64,000 bases of DNA from an uncultured Pelagibacteraceae bacterium (GCA_902625035.1 CACNZK010000008.1:1-64000), one strand, 5' to 3'. Positions 33,320-42,440 are shown, counted from the first letter of the stretch. The notes: generated by a model from the sequence alone, not told the origin. Made by a program: numbers and translations.

Positions 33320-34060
33320 ATGAACTCTATTTCTGCAAATCTAAATATTATGATTAAAGCTAGTGAAAAAGCTTCAAAAATTTTAATAAGAGATTTTGGA
33401 GAAATAGAAAAATTACAAGTTTCCAAAAAAAGTCCAAGAGATTTTGTTACCAATGCAGACCTTAAAGTAGAAAAAATAATTATTGATGAGTTGGAAAAAG
33501 CAAGACCAAATTTTTCATTTTTAAGCGAAGAAAGAGGATTAAAAAAAAATAAAGATACTGATCATACATGGGTTATTGATCCTATTGATGGAACAAACAA
33601 TTTCTTACACGGAGTTCCACATTTTGCAATTTCAATTGCTTTGATCTCGTTTAATGAGATAATTTCAGGGATAATTTTCGATCCAATTAAAGATGAGATA
33701 TTTTTTGCCGAAAAAAATAAAGGGGCTTTTTTAAATAATCAAAGAATTAAAGTTTCAAAAAAAAAAGATATTGATGAATGTTTGTTTGCAATAGGTGAGA
33801 ACTTAAAAGTTGAACCTGATTTCTTAAGTAGAAAATCAGGTTGTGCAGCACTTGATCTTGCTTATGTTGCCGCCGGAAGATATGACGGTTATTTTCAAAA
33901 AAAACTTAATTTATGGGATATTGCATCAGGAAAGTTATTGGTCCAAGAGGCGGGGGGAATAATTAATGATATTAATATAAATAATTTCAAAAACTTAAAT
34001 ATTATCGCTTCTAATTCAAGTATAAACCAGGAATTTAAAAAAAAATTGCCCAACTTTTAA
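33320..34060 (+). CDS. suhB: Inositol monophosphatase family protein (SuhB-like)
   Basis: A 246-residue lithium-sensitive phosphatase fold. Metal ligands are visible in [11 protein letters not shown], the Glu of LSEERG and [22 protein letters not shown]; the C-terminal motif is [16 protein letters not shown]. Family members act on inositol phosphate, and SuhB also binds the transcription machinery in E. coli; which role applies here is not visible. The gene follows efp after four bases. Confidence 0.92.
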   Translation: MNSISANLNIMIKASEKASKILIRDFGEIEKLQVSKKSPRDFVTNADLKVEKIIIDELEKARPNFSFLSEERGLKKNKDTDHTWVIDPIDGTNNFLHGVPHFAISIALISFNEIISGIIFDPIKDEIFFAEKNKGAFLNNQRIKVSKKKDIDECLFAIGENLKVEPDFLSRKSGCAALDLAYVAAGRYDGYFQKKLNLWDIASGKLLVQEAGGIINDININNFKNLNIIASNSSINQEFKKKLPNF

Positions 34061-34095
34061 TTGTTTTAGAAAAATCTTTTGTTATAAGTCTCCAT

Positions 34096-34323
34096 ATGAA
34101 AAAAAATATTCACCCAGATTATCACAAAATTAAAGTTGAGATGACTGATGGTACTTCTTTTGAAACTAAATCCACTTGGGGATCCGATGGGGATGTTCTA
34201 AAACTAGAAATTGACCCAAAATCACATTCGGCTTGGACTGGTGGAAAACAAAAGTTAATGGACAAAGGAAGAATTAGTAAATTTAATAAAAAATTTCAAA
34301 ATTTCAAATCAGAAAAAAAATAA
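34096..34323 (+). CDS. rpmE: 50S ribosomal protein L31
   Basis: A 75-residue L31 beginning [12 protein letters not shown], with the middle [19 protein letters not shown] and the tail [11 protein letters not shown]. It has no cysteines, so this is the zinc-free form common in alphaproteobacteria. Its stop is immediately followed by the ATG of the TrcR-like gene (adjacent codons). Confidence 0.95.
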   Translation: MKKNIHPDYHKIKVEMTDGTSFETKSTWGSDGDVLKLEIDPKSHSAWTGGKQKLMDKGRISKFNKKFQNFKSEKK

Positions 34324-34899
34324 ATGTCAAATGCACCTTTAATGCCAATGGCAACAGCTGTATGGCTAGTAGAAAATACAACATTAACATTCAAACAAAT
34401 TGCAAACTTTTGCAATCTACACGAGGTAGAGATTCAGGGAATAGCAGATGGAGAAGTAGCAAAGGGAATTAAAGCTTACAACCCGATTATGTCAGGACAA
34501 TTATCCAGAGAAGAAATTGACCTTTCATCAAAAGATAAGGATAGGCCTCTTCAGATTAAAAATCTTGATATTGAAATATCTAATGAAGAGAAAAAAATAA
34601 AAAAATATATACCACTATCTAAAAGACAAGATAAACCAGACTCGGCTCTATGGTTGATAAAGCAGCACAGTATACTTAAAGACTCTCAAATAGCAAAACT
34701 TGTTGGTATTACAAAAAACTCTGTTACTTCAATAAGAAATAAGAGTTATTGGAATTTCAATAATTTAAACCCCAAAGATCCTATTGCTTTAAACTTATTT
34801 ACTCAAAAAGATCTTCTAGATGCTATTGCAAAAGCTGAGAGAAGAATAAAAAGGGAAAAAAAAGAAAAAGAAAAAAGTAATATAATAAATAAAAACTAA
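34324..34899 (+). CDS. Cell-cycle regulator TrcR-like (DUF1013)
   Basis: A 191-residue DUF1013 protein, a family nearly restricted to alphaproteobacteria and studied as TrcR in Caulobacter, where it is linked to cell-cycle gene control. The N-terminus MATAVWLVENTTLTFKQIA and the following HEVEIQGIADGEVA are characteristic; a helix-turn-helix-like element is seen in DSQIAKLVGITKNSVTSIRN near residue 125. The C-terminal tail is Lys/Glu-rich. Name by family resemblance; the regulated genes are not visible. Confidence 0.87.
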   Translation: MSNAPLMPMATAVWLVENTTLTFKQIANFCNLHEVEIQGIADGEVAKGIKAYNPIMSGQLSREEIDLSSKDKDRPLQIKNLDIEISNEEKKIKKYIPLSKRQDKPDSALWLIKQHSILKDSQIAKLVGITKNSVTSIRNKSYWNFNNLNPKDPIALNLFTQKDLLDAIAKAERRIKREKKEKEKSNIINKN

Positions 34900-34955
34900 T
34901 AGCATGAATAAAATTAATAGACATAAAATTACAAAGATGATATCAAATCTTTTTT

Positions 34956-35162
34956 TTGGGGGTATTTATTAAAATCGAAGTTAAAGACAATAATGTAGAA
35001 CAAGCTCTAAGAGTTTTGAAAAGAAAACTCCAAAGAGATGGTTTTTTTAAAATAATAAAATTAAAAAATACTTATGAAAAACCGTCTGAAAAAAAGAAGA
35101 GAATACTGCAGGAAAATATTAAAAGAGTAAAAAAATTAAATAAGCTCAAGAATAGAATTTAA
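34956..35162 (+). CDS. rpsU: 30S ribosomal protein S21
   Basis: A small basic protein with the S21 core VKDNNVEQALRVLKRKLQRDG, split here only for description, and the conserved continuation YEKPSEKKKR. The coordinates use a TTG start (68 residues). Family members normally begin M-x-(V/I)-x-V-(R/K)-D-N-N-V, which would place initiation at the ATT at 34968-34970, giving a 64-residue protein preceded by a G-run. An ATG at 34904 is out of frame. S21 helps mRNA binding on the small subunit. Confidence 0.9.
   Translation: MGVFIKIEVKDNNVEQALRVLKRKLQRDGFFKIIKLKNTYEKPSEKKKRILQENIKRVKKLNKLKNRI
34958..34962 (+). promoter_or_regulatory. G-run, possible ribosome binding site for an ATT start of rpsU
   Basis: Five G lie five bases before the ATT at 34968 in rpsU. 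The TTG at 34956 has no comparable purine-rich site upstream, so this placement favours the ATT as the real start. Confidence 0.45.
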
Positions 35163-35168
35163 ATTTAT

Positions 35169-35245
<77 letters not shown>

Positions 35246-35246
35246 A

Positions 35247-35945
35247 TTAGATCTTAAATTTAGATTTCTTGCTATCTATTAAAAAAGTTTTAACTGTTTC
35301 TAATGTTAGTTGATTAAAAGATTTTCCAAACTTCTGAATTTTCTCAATAATCTCCGGCGGTATAGTAATGATATGACAACCTAATTGTTTTGCTTGAACA
35401 TAATTGTAAGGCTCTCTAACGCTTGCCCATAATATTTCAACATTTTTATAATTTTTTGCTAATTTAATACTTTTAATAAATTCTGGAATAGGATCTTTTC
35501 CTGTATCACCTGCTCTTCCAGCAAAAATAGATATTATGACTTTTGATTTTTTATTTATAACTTTTAAAATTTTTTTGGTTTGATTGAATGTATAAACTGC
35601 CGTTATATTGAGTTTAATATTTTTACTATTTAATTCTTTAATAGTTTTTCCAGTAAATCTATTTTTTGAGTTTACTACTGGAACTTTTACATAAACATTT
35701 TTTCCCCATTCATTAATCTTTTTTCCTTGTTTCACCATTGACTTATGATCATCAGCAAAAACCTCAAGGGAAATTGGCTTTTTATTGCAGACCTTTAGTA
35801 ATTGTTTTGAATATAATTGATAATTTTTAGCACCCGCTTTTCTCATAAGGCTAGGGTTCGTTGTAAAGCCTTTTACGATACTTTTTTTATTAAATTTTTT
35901 TATAGTTTGTAAGTCTGCACTATCACAAAAAATTTTAATACCCAT
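35247..35945 (-). CDS. tal: Transaldolase, short (TalC/MipB-like) form
   Basis: A 232-residue transaldolase-family protein. N-terminal KIFCDSADLQTIKKF and GFTTNPSLM are characteristic, and the Schiff-base lysine is probably in NIKLNITAVYT. ISIFAGRAGDTGKDP and WASVREP follow. The length fits the small TalC/fructose-6-phosphate aldolase group; transaldolase activity is more probable here because tkt is nearby. Its stop is one base from the tRNA-fMet 3' end on the opposite strand. Confidence 0.9.
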   Translation of the reverse strand: MGIKIFCDSADLQTIKKFNKKSIVKGFTTNPSLMRKAGAKNYQLYSKQLLKVCNKKPISLEVFADDHKSMVKQGKKINEWGKNVYVKVPVVNSKNRFTGKTIKELNSKNIKLNITAVYTFNQTKKILKVINKKSKVIISIFAGRAGDTGKDPIPEFIKSIKLAKNYKNVEILWASVREPYNYVQAKQLGCHIITIPPEIIEKIQKFGKSFNQLTLETVKTFLIDSKKSKFKI

Positions 35946-35951
35946 TATATT

Positions 35952-37349
35952 CTATAAATTTTTAGTAATATCCTCTGTCATTTTTTTTGCATCGGCAAAC
36001 AACATCAAAGTATTTTCCTTATAAAATAGGTCGTTATCAATACCGGCATATCCAGGTGATAAACTTCTTTTTACAAATAAAACTGATTTACATTTTTCTA
36101 CATCAAGAACAGGCATTCCATAAATTGGGCTTTGAGGATCAGTTTTTGCAACTGGATTCGTTACATCATTTGCTCCAATAACAAATGCTACATCTGCATT
36201 TGCAAAATCATTATTTATTTCCTCTAATTCGAAAACTTCATCATATGGAACATTTGCTTCAGCTAATAAAACATTCATGTGTCCTGGCATTCTTCCTGCA
36301 ACAGGATGTATCGCATATGAAACTTTAATGTCATTTTTTTTTAAAGTATCTACCATTTCTCTCAGGGCATGTTGGGCTTGAGCAACTGCCATCCCATAAC
36401 CTGGAACAATTATAACTGATGAAGCATTTTTCATTAAAAAAGCAGCATCGTCTGCATTACCGCTTTTTACTGGTCTTTGCTCTTTTTTAGAAGCACTTGA
36501 TGTTTCATCTGTTGCTCCAAAACCACCTAAAATAACATTAAAGAATGAACGATTCATGCCTTTACACATTATATAGGATAAGATTGCACCAGATGATCCA
36601 ACCAACGCTCCAGTAATAATCAATGCAGTATTCTCTAAAGTAAATCCAATTCCTGCAGCTGCCCAACCTGAATAAGAATTTAACATAGAAATTACTACTG
36701 GCATATCTGCACCCCCAATTGGAATAATCAGAAGAAAGCCTATAAGAAAAGATACTGCTAACAACATCCAAAATAAATTTGATGATTGTGTTGAGCATAA
36801 ATAATAAATTAAAACTACTATTGAAATTAATATGATTGCATTTAAAGGATGTTGACCTTTGAATGTAATTGGTGATCCAGACATAATCCCTTGAAGTTTT
36901 AAAAAAGCTATTATTGAGCCAGAAAATGTGATCGCACCAACAGCGGCACCTATGGACATTTCAATTAAACTTCCAAGCTTAATATTTCCCTGAGTTCCAA
37001 GATTAAATGCTTCAGGATTTAAAAAAGCAGAAATTGCAACAAAAACAGCAGCTAGTCCAACTAAACTGTGAAATCCCGCAACTAACTCGGGCATAGCGGT
37101 CATTGGAATTTTGTACGCTATAAATGCACCAATAGAACCACCAATTAAAATGAATAAAAGTACATAAACTAACCCAGTAGAAAAATTACCGACTGACAAA
37201 AAAGTTACAGTTATAGCAATAATCATACCTAAAATTCCAAAAAAATTTCCTTGTCTAGATGTTTCGGGAGATGATAGACCTCTTAATGCAAGTATAAATA
37301 GTACACCAGAAACTAAATAAAAAATCGCAGATAAATTTGAAGATATCAT
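35952..37349 (-). CDS. pntB: NAD(P) transhydrogenase subunit beta
   Basis: A 465-residue protein with nine or so transmembrane helices in the N-terminal 260 residues, then the NADP(H)-binding domain III. The latter shows VPGYGMAVAQAQHALREM, HPVAGRMPGHMNVLLAEA and GANDVTNP, then KRSLSPGYAGIDN. With the two alpha parts it couples hydride transfer between NADH and NADP+ to proton movement across the inner membrane, supplying NADPH. Overlaps the preceding subunit by four bases. Confidence 0.96.
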   Translation of the reverse strand: MISSNLSAIFYLVSGVLFILALRGLSSPETSRQGNFFGILGMIIAITVTFLSVGNFSTGLVYVLLFILIGGSIGAFIAYKIPMTAMPELVAGFHSLVGLAAVFVAISAFLNPEAFNLGTQGNIKLGSLIEMSIGAAVGAITFSGSIIAFLKLQGIMSGSPITFKGQHPLNAIILISIVVLIYYLCSTQSSNLFWMLLAVSFLIGFLLIIPIGGADMPVVISMLNSYSGWAAAGIGFTLENTALIITGALVGSSGAILSYIMCKGMNRSFFNVILGGFGATDETSSASKKEQRPVKSGNADDAAFLMKNASSVIIVPGYGMAVAQAQHALREMVDTLKKNDIKVSYAIHPVAGRMPGHMNVLLAEANVPYDEVFELEEINNDFANADVAFVIGANDVTNPVAKTDPQSPIYGMPVLDVEKCKSVLFVKRSLSPGYAGIDNDLFYKENTLMLFADAKKMTEDITKNL

Positions 37350-37657
37350 TTTTTATCCTTTTTCTTTTTTTTATACATTGCCAACATTCTTTGGGTTACA
37401 AGAAAACCTCCAAAGATGTTAATCGCTGCTAGAGCTATGGCAATAAATCCAAAAAGACTTGAAGTATTAAATACACTATCAGAATTACCAGATAATCCCG
37501 CTATAATTGCCCCAACAATAATTACTGATGAAATCGCGTTAGTTACTGACATCAATGGGGTATGTAGTGATGGAGTAACACTCCATACAACGTAATAACC
37601 AACAAATATTGATAGTATAAAAATGCTAAATCTAAATATTAAGGGATCTATTTCCAT
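37346..37657 (-). CDS. pntAB: NAD(P) transhydrogenase alpha subunit, membrane part
   Basis: A 103-residue protein with three transmembrane helices. The conserved stretch WSVTPSLHTPLMSVTNAISS and IIVGAI identifies the C-terminal membrane part of PntA, which is encoded as a separate gene in many alphaproteobacteria. It completes the proton channel with PntB. It lies one base after pntAA. Confidence 0.94.
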   Translation of the reverse strand: MEIDPLIFRFSIFILSIFVGYYVVWSVTPSLHTPLMSVTNAISSVIIVGAIIAGLSGNSDSVFNTSSLFGFIAIALAAINIFGGFLVTQRMLAMYKKKKKDKK

Positions 37658-37658
37658 T

Positions 37659-38747
37659 TTATTTCATTAATGTTTTTGAAATTATTTCATCATCTAAATT
37701 GATGTTTATTTTTTTTTTTTCTTTATCAAATAAATTGTCAACAAAGTTAAATATATTTTTTGCATATAAATTAGATGCAGAAACAGGTAACTTATTTAAT
37801 ATATTTCTTTCACCCATTATTTTAACTCCATTTTTGTCAATTACTTTATCTACTTCTGTGTATGCTGTATTTCCTCCCTGGACAGCAGCTAAATCGTAAA
37901 CTACTGAGCCAGGCTGCATATTGTTTATCATATTTTCTTTAATTATTAACGGGGCTTTTTTTCCAGGAATTAACGCTGTACAAATTACAATATCAATTTT
38001 TTTTAGAGTTTCCGCTAATAACTCTTCCTGTTTTTTCTTAAATTCATCAGATGCCTCTTTCGCATAACCACCCTCTGTCTCAAGGTTTTCTGAACCTTCT
38101 ACTGTTAAAAATTTTCCACCTAAACTTTCAACTTGTTCTTTTGAAGCTGTTCTTACATCTGTGGCAAAAACTATCGCACCCATTCTTTTTGCTGTGGCGA
38201 TAGCTTGCAGTCCAGCAACACCTGCTCCAACAACTAAAACTTTAGCAGCCGGAATAGTGCCTGCTGCCGTCATCATCATAGGCACTGCCTTTTCGAAGTT
38301 AGCAAATGACTCAATCACAGCTTTATAACCTGCAAGATTTGCTTGAGAAGATAATATATCCATGGATTGTGCTCTGGTAATTCTTGGAAGCATTTCTAAT
38401 GAAAATACATTTACTTTTTTTTTTACTAAATCATCTATTTTATTTTTATTATCATATGGATTAAAGACACCTATTAAATTTTGATCCTCTTTAATTAAGG
38501 AATTTTTATCATCAGACATAATTCCTAATTGTAATATTATATTTGAGCCAGTTAAAATTTCATTTTCATCTTTAGAAATTTTGGCACCAAGATCTAAATA
38601 TTCTTTATCACTTATTCCAAGATGTGATCCATAACCTTTGCTTAGAAAAATTTCAAATCCCAGAGAAATATATTTTTTAATTATTTCAGGGGTTATAGCT
38701 ATCCTTTTTTCCAAATTTTGATTTTCTAAAATAGACCCTACTCTCAT
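37659..38747 (-). CDS. pntAA: NAD(P) transhydrogenase alpha subunit, NAD-binding part
   Basis: A 362-residue soluble NAD(H)-binding domain I. N-terminal KRIAITPEIIKKY, the central SSQANLAGYKAVIE, and the dinucleotide fold VVGAGVAGLQAIATAKRMGA are visible, followed by the mobile loop and VYDLAAVQGGN. It is also distantly related to alanine dehydrogenase, but the adjacent pntAB and pntB settle the call. It is the first of the three transhydrogenase genes. Confidence 0.96.
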   Translation of the reverse strand: MRVGSILENQNLEKRIAITPEIIKKYISLGFEIFLSKGYGSHLGISDKEYLDLGAKISKDENEILTGSNIILQLGIMSDDKNSLIKEDQNLIGVFNPYDNKNKIDDLVKKKVNVFSLEMLPRITRAQSMDILSSQANLAGYKAVIESFANFEKAVPMMMTAAGTIPAAKVLVVGAGVAGLQAIATAKRMGAIVFATDVRTASKEQVESLGGKFLTVEGSENLETEGGYAKEASDEFKKKQEELLAETLKKIDIVICTALIPGKKAPLIIKENMINNMQPGSVVYDLAAVQGGNTAYTEVDKVIDKNGVKIMGERNILNKLPVSASNLYAKNIFNFVDNLFDKEKKKININLDDEIISKTLMK

Positions 38748-38756
38748 ATAAGAAGC

Positions 38757-38867
38757 CTACAATAAGAAAATTGCCATTAAAACTAAAACTAACACAACAG
38801 CGACAGTTCCCCACAGAACAAACTTCGTAAAATTATTCCAAGTATTCTTATGGTTTTCATTATCCAT
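38757..38867 (-). CDS. aa3-type cytochrome c oxidase subunit IV (36 aa)
   Basis: A very small gene. The product starts MDNENHKNTWNNFTKF and continues with one transmembrane helix (about 17-36) ending at the C-terminus. The pattern H-x-x-T-W-x-x-F-x-x-F followed by a short helix is that of bacterial aa3 oxidase subunit IV (PF07835). It lies nine bases before pntAA and shortly after rpmJ, so it may share their transcript. Oxidase core subunits are not in this window. The role is known by family only. Confidence 0.83.
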   Translation of the reverse strand: MDNENHKNTWNNFTKFVLWGTVAVVLVLVLMAIFLL

Positions 38868-38873
38868 AAAAAA

Positions 38874-38999
38874 TTATTTTTGTCTGGCCTTAAATTTTGG
38901 GTTAGTCTTATTAATTATGTAAACTCTACCTCTCCTTTTTACCATTTTAGAATTAAGGTCTCTTTTCTTTAAAGATTTTAATGAGCTTTTTATTTTCAT
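38874..38999 (-). CDS. rpmJ: 50S ribosomal protein L36
   Basis: A 41-residue protein: [14 protein letters not shown], then [21 protein letters not shown]. This is the longer zinc-free L36 of alphaproteobacteria, with the conserved RRGR-YIINKTN core. It is encoded 13 bases after 5S rRNA on the same strand, so rRNA and ribosomal-protein output may be linked. Confidence 0.93.
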   Translation of the reverse strand: MKIKSSLKSLKKRDLNSKMVKRRGRVYIINKTNPKFKARQK

Positions 39000-39012
39000 A
39001 ATTTGCTGTTAA

Positions 39013-39128
39013 TGCTGGCAACGACCTACTCTTCCGTGCCTTAAGACAAAGTACCATCGGCGCTGAAAGGCTTGACTTCCGAGTTCGGAATGGGATCGGG
39101 TATAACACTTTCGCAATAATTGCCAGCA
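39013..39128 (-). rRNA. rrf: 5S ribosomal RNA, separate from 16S-23S
   Basis: Minus-strand sequence folds as 5S: the ends TGCTGGCAA and TTGCCAGCA pair to form helix I. The conserved central segments CCCGATCCCATTCCGAACTC and GATGGTACT are visible, with GGAAGAGTAGGTCG near the 3' end. Length is 116 nt. No 16S, 23S or tRNA spacer lies beside it: rpmJ follows on one side and a glycan island begins on the other. This arrangement is the one I recall for Pelagibacter. Confidence 0.95.
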
Positions 39129-39267
39129 CGTTTTTATATAATAATATCAATGTTTGTAAATATTAATTTTTAAGTAATAATGCACTAAAAACTAATAAGA
39201 TAGACAACTTTTTAATAAAAATTAATAATTTGGTTTTAGAAATTGATGAATAATTTTAATATAAATA

Positions 39268-40665
39268 ATGGAATATTATCTTAAATCTAGCAAACAGTAT
39301 TATGAAAAAAATAGCGGCTCGAGATTGAAATTTATTGAAAAAAAAGAATTTTTATTTTTAGAAATCTCAAAATTTATAAATAATTGTATCAACAATTCTA
39401 AGGAGGTTTTTTTATTTTGTGCGGGAAATTCTATAATATCTAAAAATATCAAATCAGAGAAAATAAATATTAAAGAAATAAATAAAGATTATGAAAAAAA
39501 TTATGATCAAAGTGTTATTTACAAAAATGACTTTGAAAAAAAAGATATTGAAAATTGTGATCATTTAATCATAGCAGATATAGAACACCAAAATAATCCT
39601 GCTTTAAATTTGCTAAGACTTTCAAATTTAATTAATGATGACGCACGAATAATAATCCTATCTAAAAATTTTTTTTGGATGTTTATTATAAAAATGCTTA
39701 AATTTTTTTTTAATTTTTCGCCAAAACAAAATAACTTTCTACCATCTTCTTACCTTACAAACTTATATTCAAGTTGTAACTTAGAAATTGTTAGATCTGA
39801 AAAAATTATTGCTTTGCCGGTTAAAATTCCTTTTATTACAAGTCTTTTTAATAAAATTTTTAGGTTACCAGTTTTAAATTGGTTTTGCGTTTTAAATATT
39901 ACTATTTTAAAAAAAATTAATACCCTTTCAGATAATCAAGATAAAAAAGTTTCATTTATAGTCCCATGTAAGAATGAAGAAAAAAATATTCCTCTTTTTA
40001 AAAATCAGATAAACAATTTAAATGAAAATTTTGAATTTTTATTCGGAGATGACAACTCATCTGATCAAACAAGAAGAGAGATTAATAAGATTAAAGATGA
40101 GATCAAGAATAAAGAAATTAAATTTTATGAGGGACCAGGCATATGTAAAGCTCAAAATGTTTATAAAGGAATTGAGTTCGCAAATGGACAAATAATAGTA
40201 ATTTACGATGCTGACCTTACAGTTAGTTTTGAAGATATAAATTTTGCAATAAATATACTTAATAATTCTAACGCAGATTTTATAAACTGTACAAGAATGA
40301 TTTATCCTCAGAAAGAAGGGGCTATGAAGAAATTTAATTTTTTAGGAAATAGTTTTTTTGCCTTTTTATTTAGTATTTTGTTTAAAAAAAAAATTACCGA
40401 TACTTTATGTGGAACAAAAATTTTTTATAAGAAAGATTGGTACAAAATTAAAAAAGATATATCTAATTGGGGCGCTAAAGATTTATGGGGTGATTTTGAC
40501 TTATTGATTAGTGCTTATAAAAATAACCTTAAAATTTTAGAAGTTCCAGTTACATATTTCGAAAGAGCAGAAGGGGAAACTAAAATGACAAATGTTATTG
40601 CTAATGCATCAAGAATGTTTTGGATTGTAATTTATTCTTTTTATAAGTTAAGATTAAAAGACTAA
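39268..40665 (+). CDS. Two-domain protein: methyltransferase-like N-terminus and GT2 glycosyltransferase
   Basis: A 465-residue protein. Residues about 1-225 resemble a class I SAM-methyltransferase: an LFCAGNSI loop near 50, LIIADIEH near 105 and LLRLSNLINDDARIIIL, but the glycine-rich loop is weak and it may be inactive. From about 230 a GT2 fold of the dolichol-phosphate-sugar synthase type follows: VSFIVPCKNEEKNIP, GDDNSSDQT, VIYDADLTVS and DTLCGTKIF. It ends with a hydrophobic segment. It begins the island and its tail overlaps the WecA-like gene by four bases. Substrate unknown. Confidence 0.75.
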   Translation: MEYYLKSSKQYYEKNSGSRLKFIEKKEFLFLEISKFINNCINNSKEVFLFCAGNSIISKNIKSEKINIKEINKDYEKNYDQSVIYKNDFEKKDIENCDHLIIADIEHQNNPALNLLRLSNLINDDARIIILSKNFFWMFIIKMLKFFFNFSPKQNNFLPSSYLTNLYSSCNLEIVRSEKIIALPVKIPFITSLFNKIFRLPVLNWFCVLNITILKKINTLSDNQDKKVSFIVPCKNEEKNIPLFKNQINNLNENFEFLFGDDNSSDQTRREINKIKDEIKNKEIKFYEGPGICKAQNVYKGIEFANGQIIVIYDADLTVSFEDINFAINILNNSNADFINCTRMIYPQKEGAMKKFNFLGNSFFAFLFSILFKKKITDTLCGTKIFYKKDWYKIKKDISNWGAKDLWGDFDLLISAYKNNLKILEVPVTYFERAEGETKMTNVIANASRMFWIVIYSFYKLRLKD

Positions 40666-41642
40666 ATTCTTTTCAAAATTATATAAGAGATCAAATAAAT
40701 GAATATATTTATTGTAATTAAGGTTATTAAAAAGCCGTGGTGGTTATAGAATTTTGATCCTATTATGAAAATGTTCAAATTATAAAAATTAAGAATTAAA
40801 GCTGTAATAATATTAGATAATAATTTCTTATTAACTTTTTTATTGAGTTTTTTAAATACCAATTGATGTAAATGTTCATTATCGGGTAACATTGGAGATT
40901 TATTTTTCAATTTCTTGCGTATGATTGAAAAAAGTATTTCCATTGCTGGGTACCACAAAAGTAAAATAATAAAATAAGGTGATATTAAATTGTTTGTTAA
41001 ATGAAGTTTAATCAATAAATATGAAAACAAAAATCCTATAAGATATGATCCATTATCACCTAAATATAATTTGTTAAATAAATTTAAAATCAATAAAGTT
41101 AAAAAGATATAAATTAAAATTACACTATCAAAAGCAAGATCAAATTTGAGAAAATGAAGTGAGCAAATTATCAAAAAATAATAACCCAAAGACAAAGTAT
41201 TCATACCATCAATAAAATTTGATCCATTTATCACTATCAAAATACAGAATGTTACAAATAAAATATTAAAAATTTCATTTGATATAATTTTATCGAGTAT
41301 ATCTATTCTAGTATTTGTGATTTCTAATTCTCCAATTATAGCTAAAGAAAAGCAGATTATTGTTTGAAATAAAAATCTTTTATTCGCAGATATAATTTTT
41401 TTAAGATCTGAAAGAATACCTAAAATAAAAATACCAAAAAAACAAAAATAGATCAGTTCGTTATTATTAAAAAAAAAATAAGTGTAAAAAATTAATAAAA
41501 TTACACCTCCTGTCAAAGGGACGCTTTTTATCGATGAAAATTTTTGATGCAAATCACCTGTGAAACTTGGTAATAACTTAGTTCTAAGTAATAACTCATT
41601 AATCAAAGTAGATACTAAAAAAATTATTATAAACTTTTCCAT
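40662..41642 (-). CDS. WecA/MraY-family sugar-phosphate transferase
   Basis: A 326-residue polytopic membrane enzyme with about ten helices. Family motifs are NFIDGMN (142-148), LGDNGSYLIG (194-203) and NEHLHQ (255-260, the HxH region). The first acidic motif reads SDLKK (78-82), with Ser where most members have Asp. It likely moves a HexNAc-1-phosphate to undecaprenyl phosphate to begin the surface glycan. Absence of a peptidoglycan cluster nearby argues against MraY. Confidence 0.85.
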   Translation of the reverse strand: MEKFIIIFLVSTLINELLLRTKLLPSFTGDLHQKFSSIKSVPLTGGVILLIFYTYFFFNNNELIYFCFFGIFILGILSDLKKIISANKRFLFQTIICFSLAIIGELEITNTRIDILDKIISNEIFNILFVTFCILIVINGSNFIDGMNTLSLGYYFLIICSLHFLKFDLAFDSVILIYIFLTLLILNLFNKLYLGDNGSYLIGFLFSYLLIKLHLTNNLISPYFIILLLWYPAMEILFSIIRKKLKNKSPMLPDNEHLHQLVFKKLNKKVNKKLLSNIITALILNFYNLNIFIIGSKFYNHHGFLITLITINIFIYLISYIILKRI

Positions 41643-42388
41643 TAAAAATTTTTTAAAAGATAATTTTTGGACAATATAAACAAATATATTAATGATTTGA
41701 TTACACTGTAATTCATATAATTTCTATAAACCTTGTATCCATCAAAAATCTTTTGTAAAAGATCTGAGGATAATGATCCTTTAGTTTTATACCAATAAGT
41801 TAAACATCTATTAAACGAAAAAATTTTGTTACCGATTTTTAAATGGTTTAACCAAAAAACAAAGTCTTCTTTGGTTTTTAATGATGGAAATTTCACTTTT
41901 TTTAAAATTTTTTTACTAATTATGGCTGTAGAGAGTCCAATATCACAAGAGTTTAATAAATCATTTACAGAATCAAAATTTCTTGCTTTTCTAATTTGTG
42001 AATTTAAAAGACCATTTTTTACTATTTTATAATCAGTATGCGAAATCAAAATTTTTTTTTTAATCATGAAATTTACTTGGGACTCAATTTTTTTTTTATG
42101 CCAAATATCATCAGCATCAATAAAAGCTATATATTCACCTTTGCAAATTTTCATACCTTTATTTCTAGATTTTCCAACTCCTATATTTTTTAAGTTGACT
42201 ACAAATTTTATTCTTTTTTCTTTTATGGTAATTGATTGGAGATATTTTAAATCTTTTTTATCTTTATCATCATAAATTATTATTATCTCTAAGTTCTTAT
42301 GACTTTGATTAAAAACAGAATTTAAAGTAGCTTTGATATATTGTTTTTTTTTATAATATGGAATAATTACACTTATCAGTTTATTCAT
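41642..42388 (-). CDS. GT2 family glycosyltransferase
   Basis: A 248-residue GT-A enzyme. N-terminal SVIIPYYKKKQYIKATLNSV is the typical nucleotide-sugar-binding start, and YIAFIDADDIWH holds the DXD metal motif near residue 93. The C-terminal part is lysine- and aromatic-rich, without a membrane segment. Donor and acceptor cannot be deduced. Its stop overlaps the WecA-like start by one base, so the two are likely co-translated. Confidence 0.87.
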   Translation of the reverse strand: MNKLISVIIPYYKKKQYIKATLNSVFNQSHKNLEIIIIYDDKDKKDLKYLQSITIKEKRIKFVVNLKNIGVGKSRNKGMKICKGEYIAFIDADDIWHKKKIESQVNFMIKKKILISHTDYKIVKNGLLNSQIRKARNFDSVNDLLNSCDIGLSTAIISKKILKKVKFPSLKTKEDFVFWLNHLKIGNKIFSFNRCLTYWYKTKGSLSSDLLQKIFDGYKVYRNYMNYSVIKSLIYLFILSKNYLLKNF

Positions 42389-42440
42389 ATAAAAATAAGA
42401 AATATAAGAAAAAATAATAGATTACTATAACTTACTTTAA

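Noticed and set aside
34904-34972. Short ATG-started frame (22 codons) before rpsU
   Set aside because: It is out of frame with rpsU and has no recognisable product; at most a chance frame.
39129-39267. Possible sigma-70 promoter for 5S rRNA on the minus strand (AGACAA at 39202-39207 as -35 complement, ATAATG at 39177-39182 as -10 complement)
   Set aside because: The spacer is 19 bases and both boxes are weak; in such AT-rich DNA matches of this quality occur by chance.
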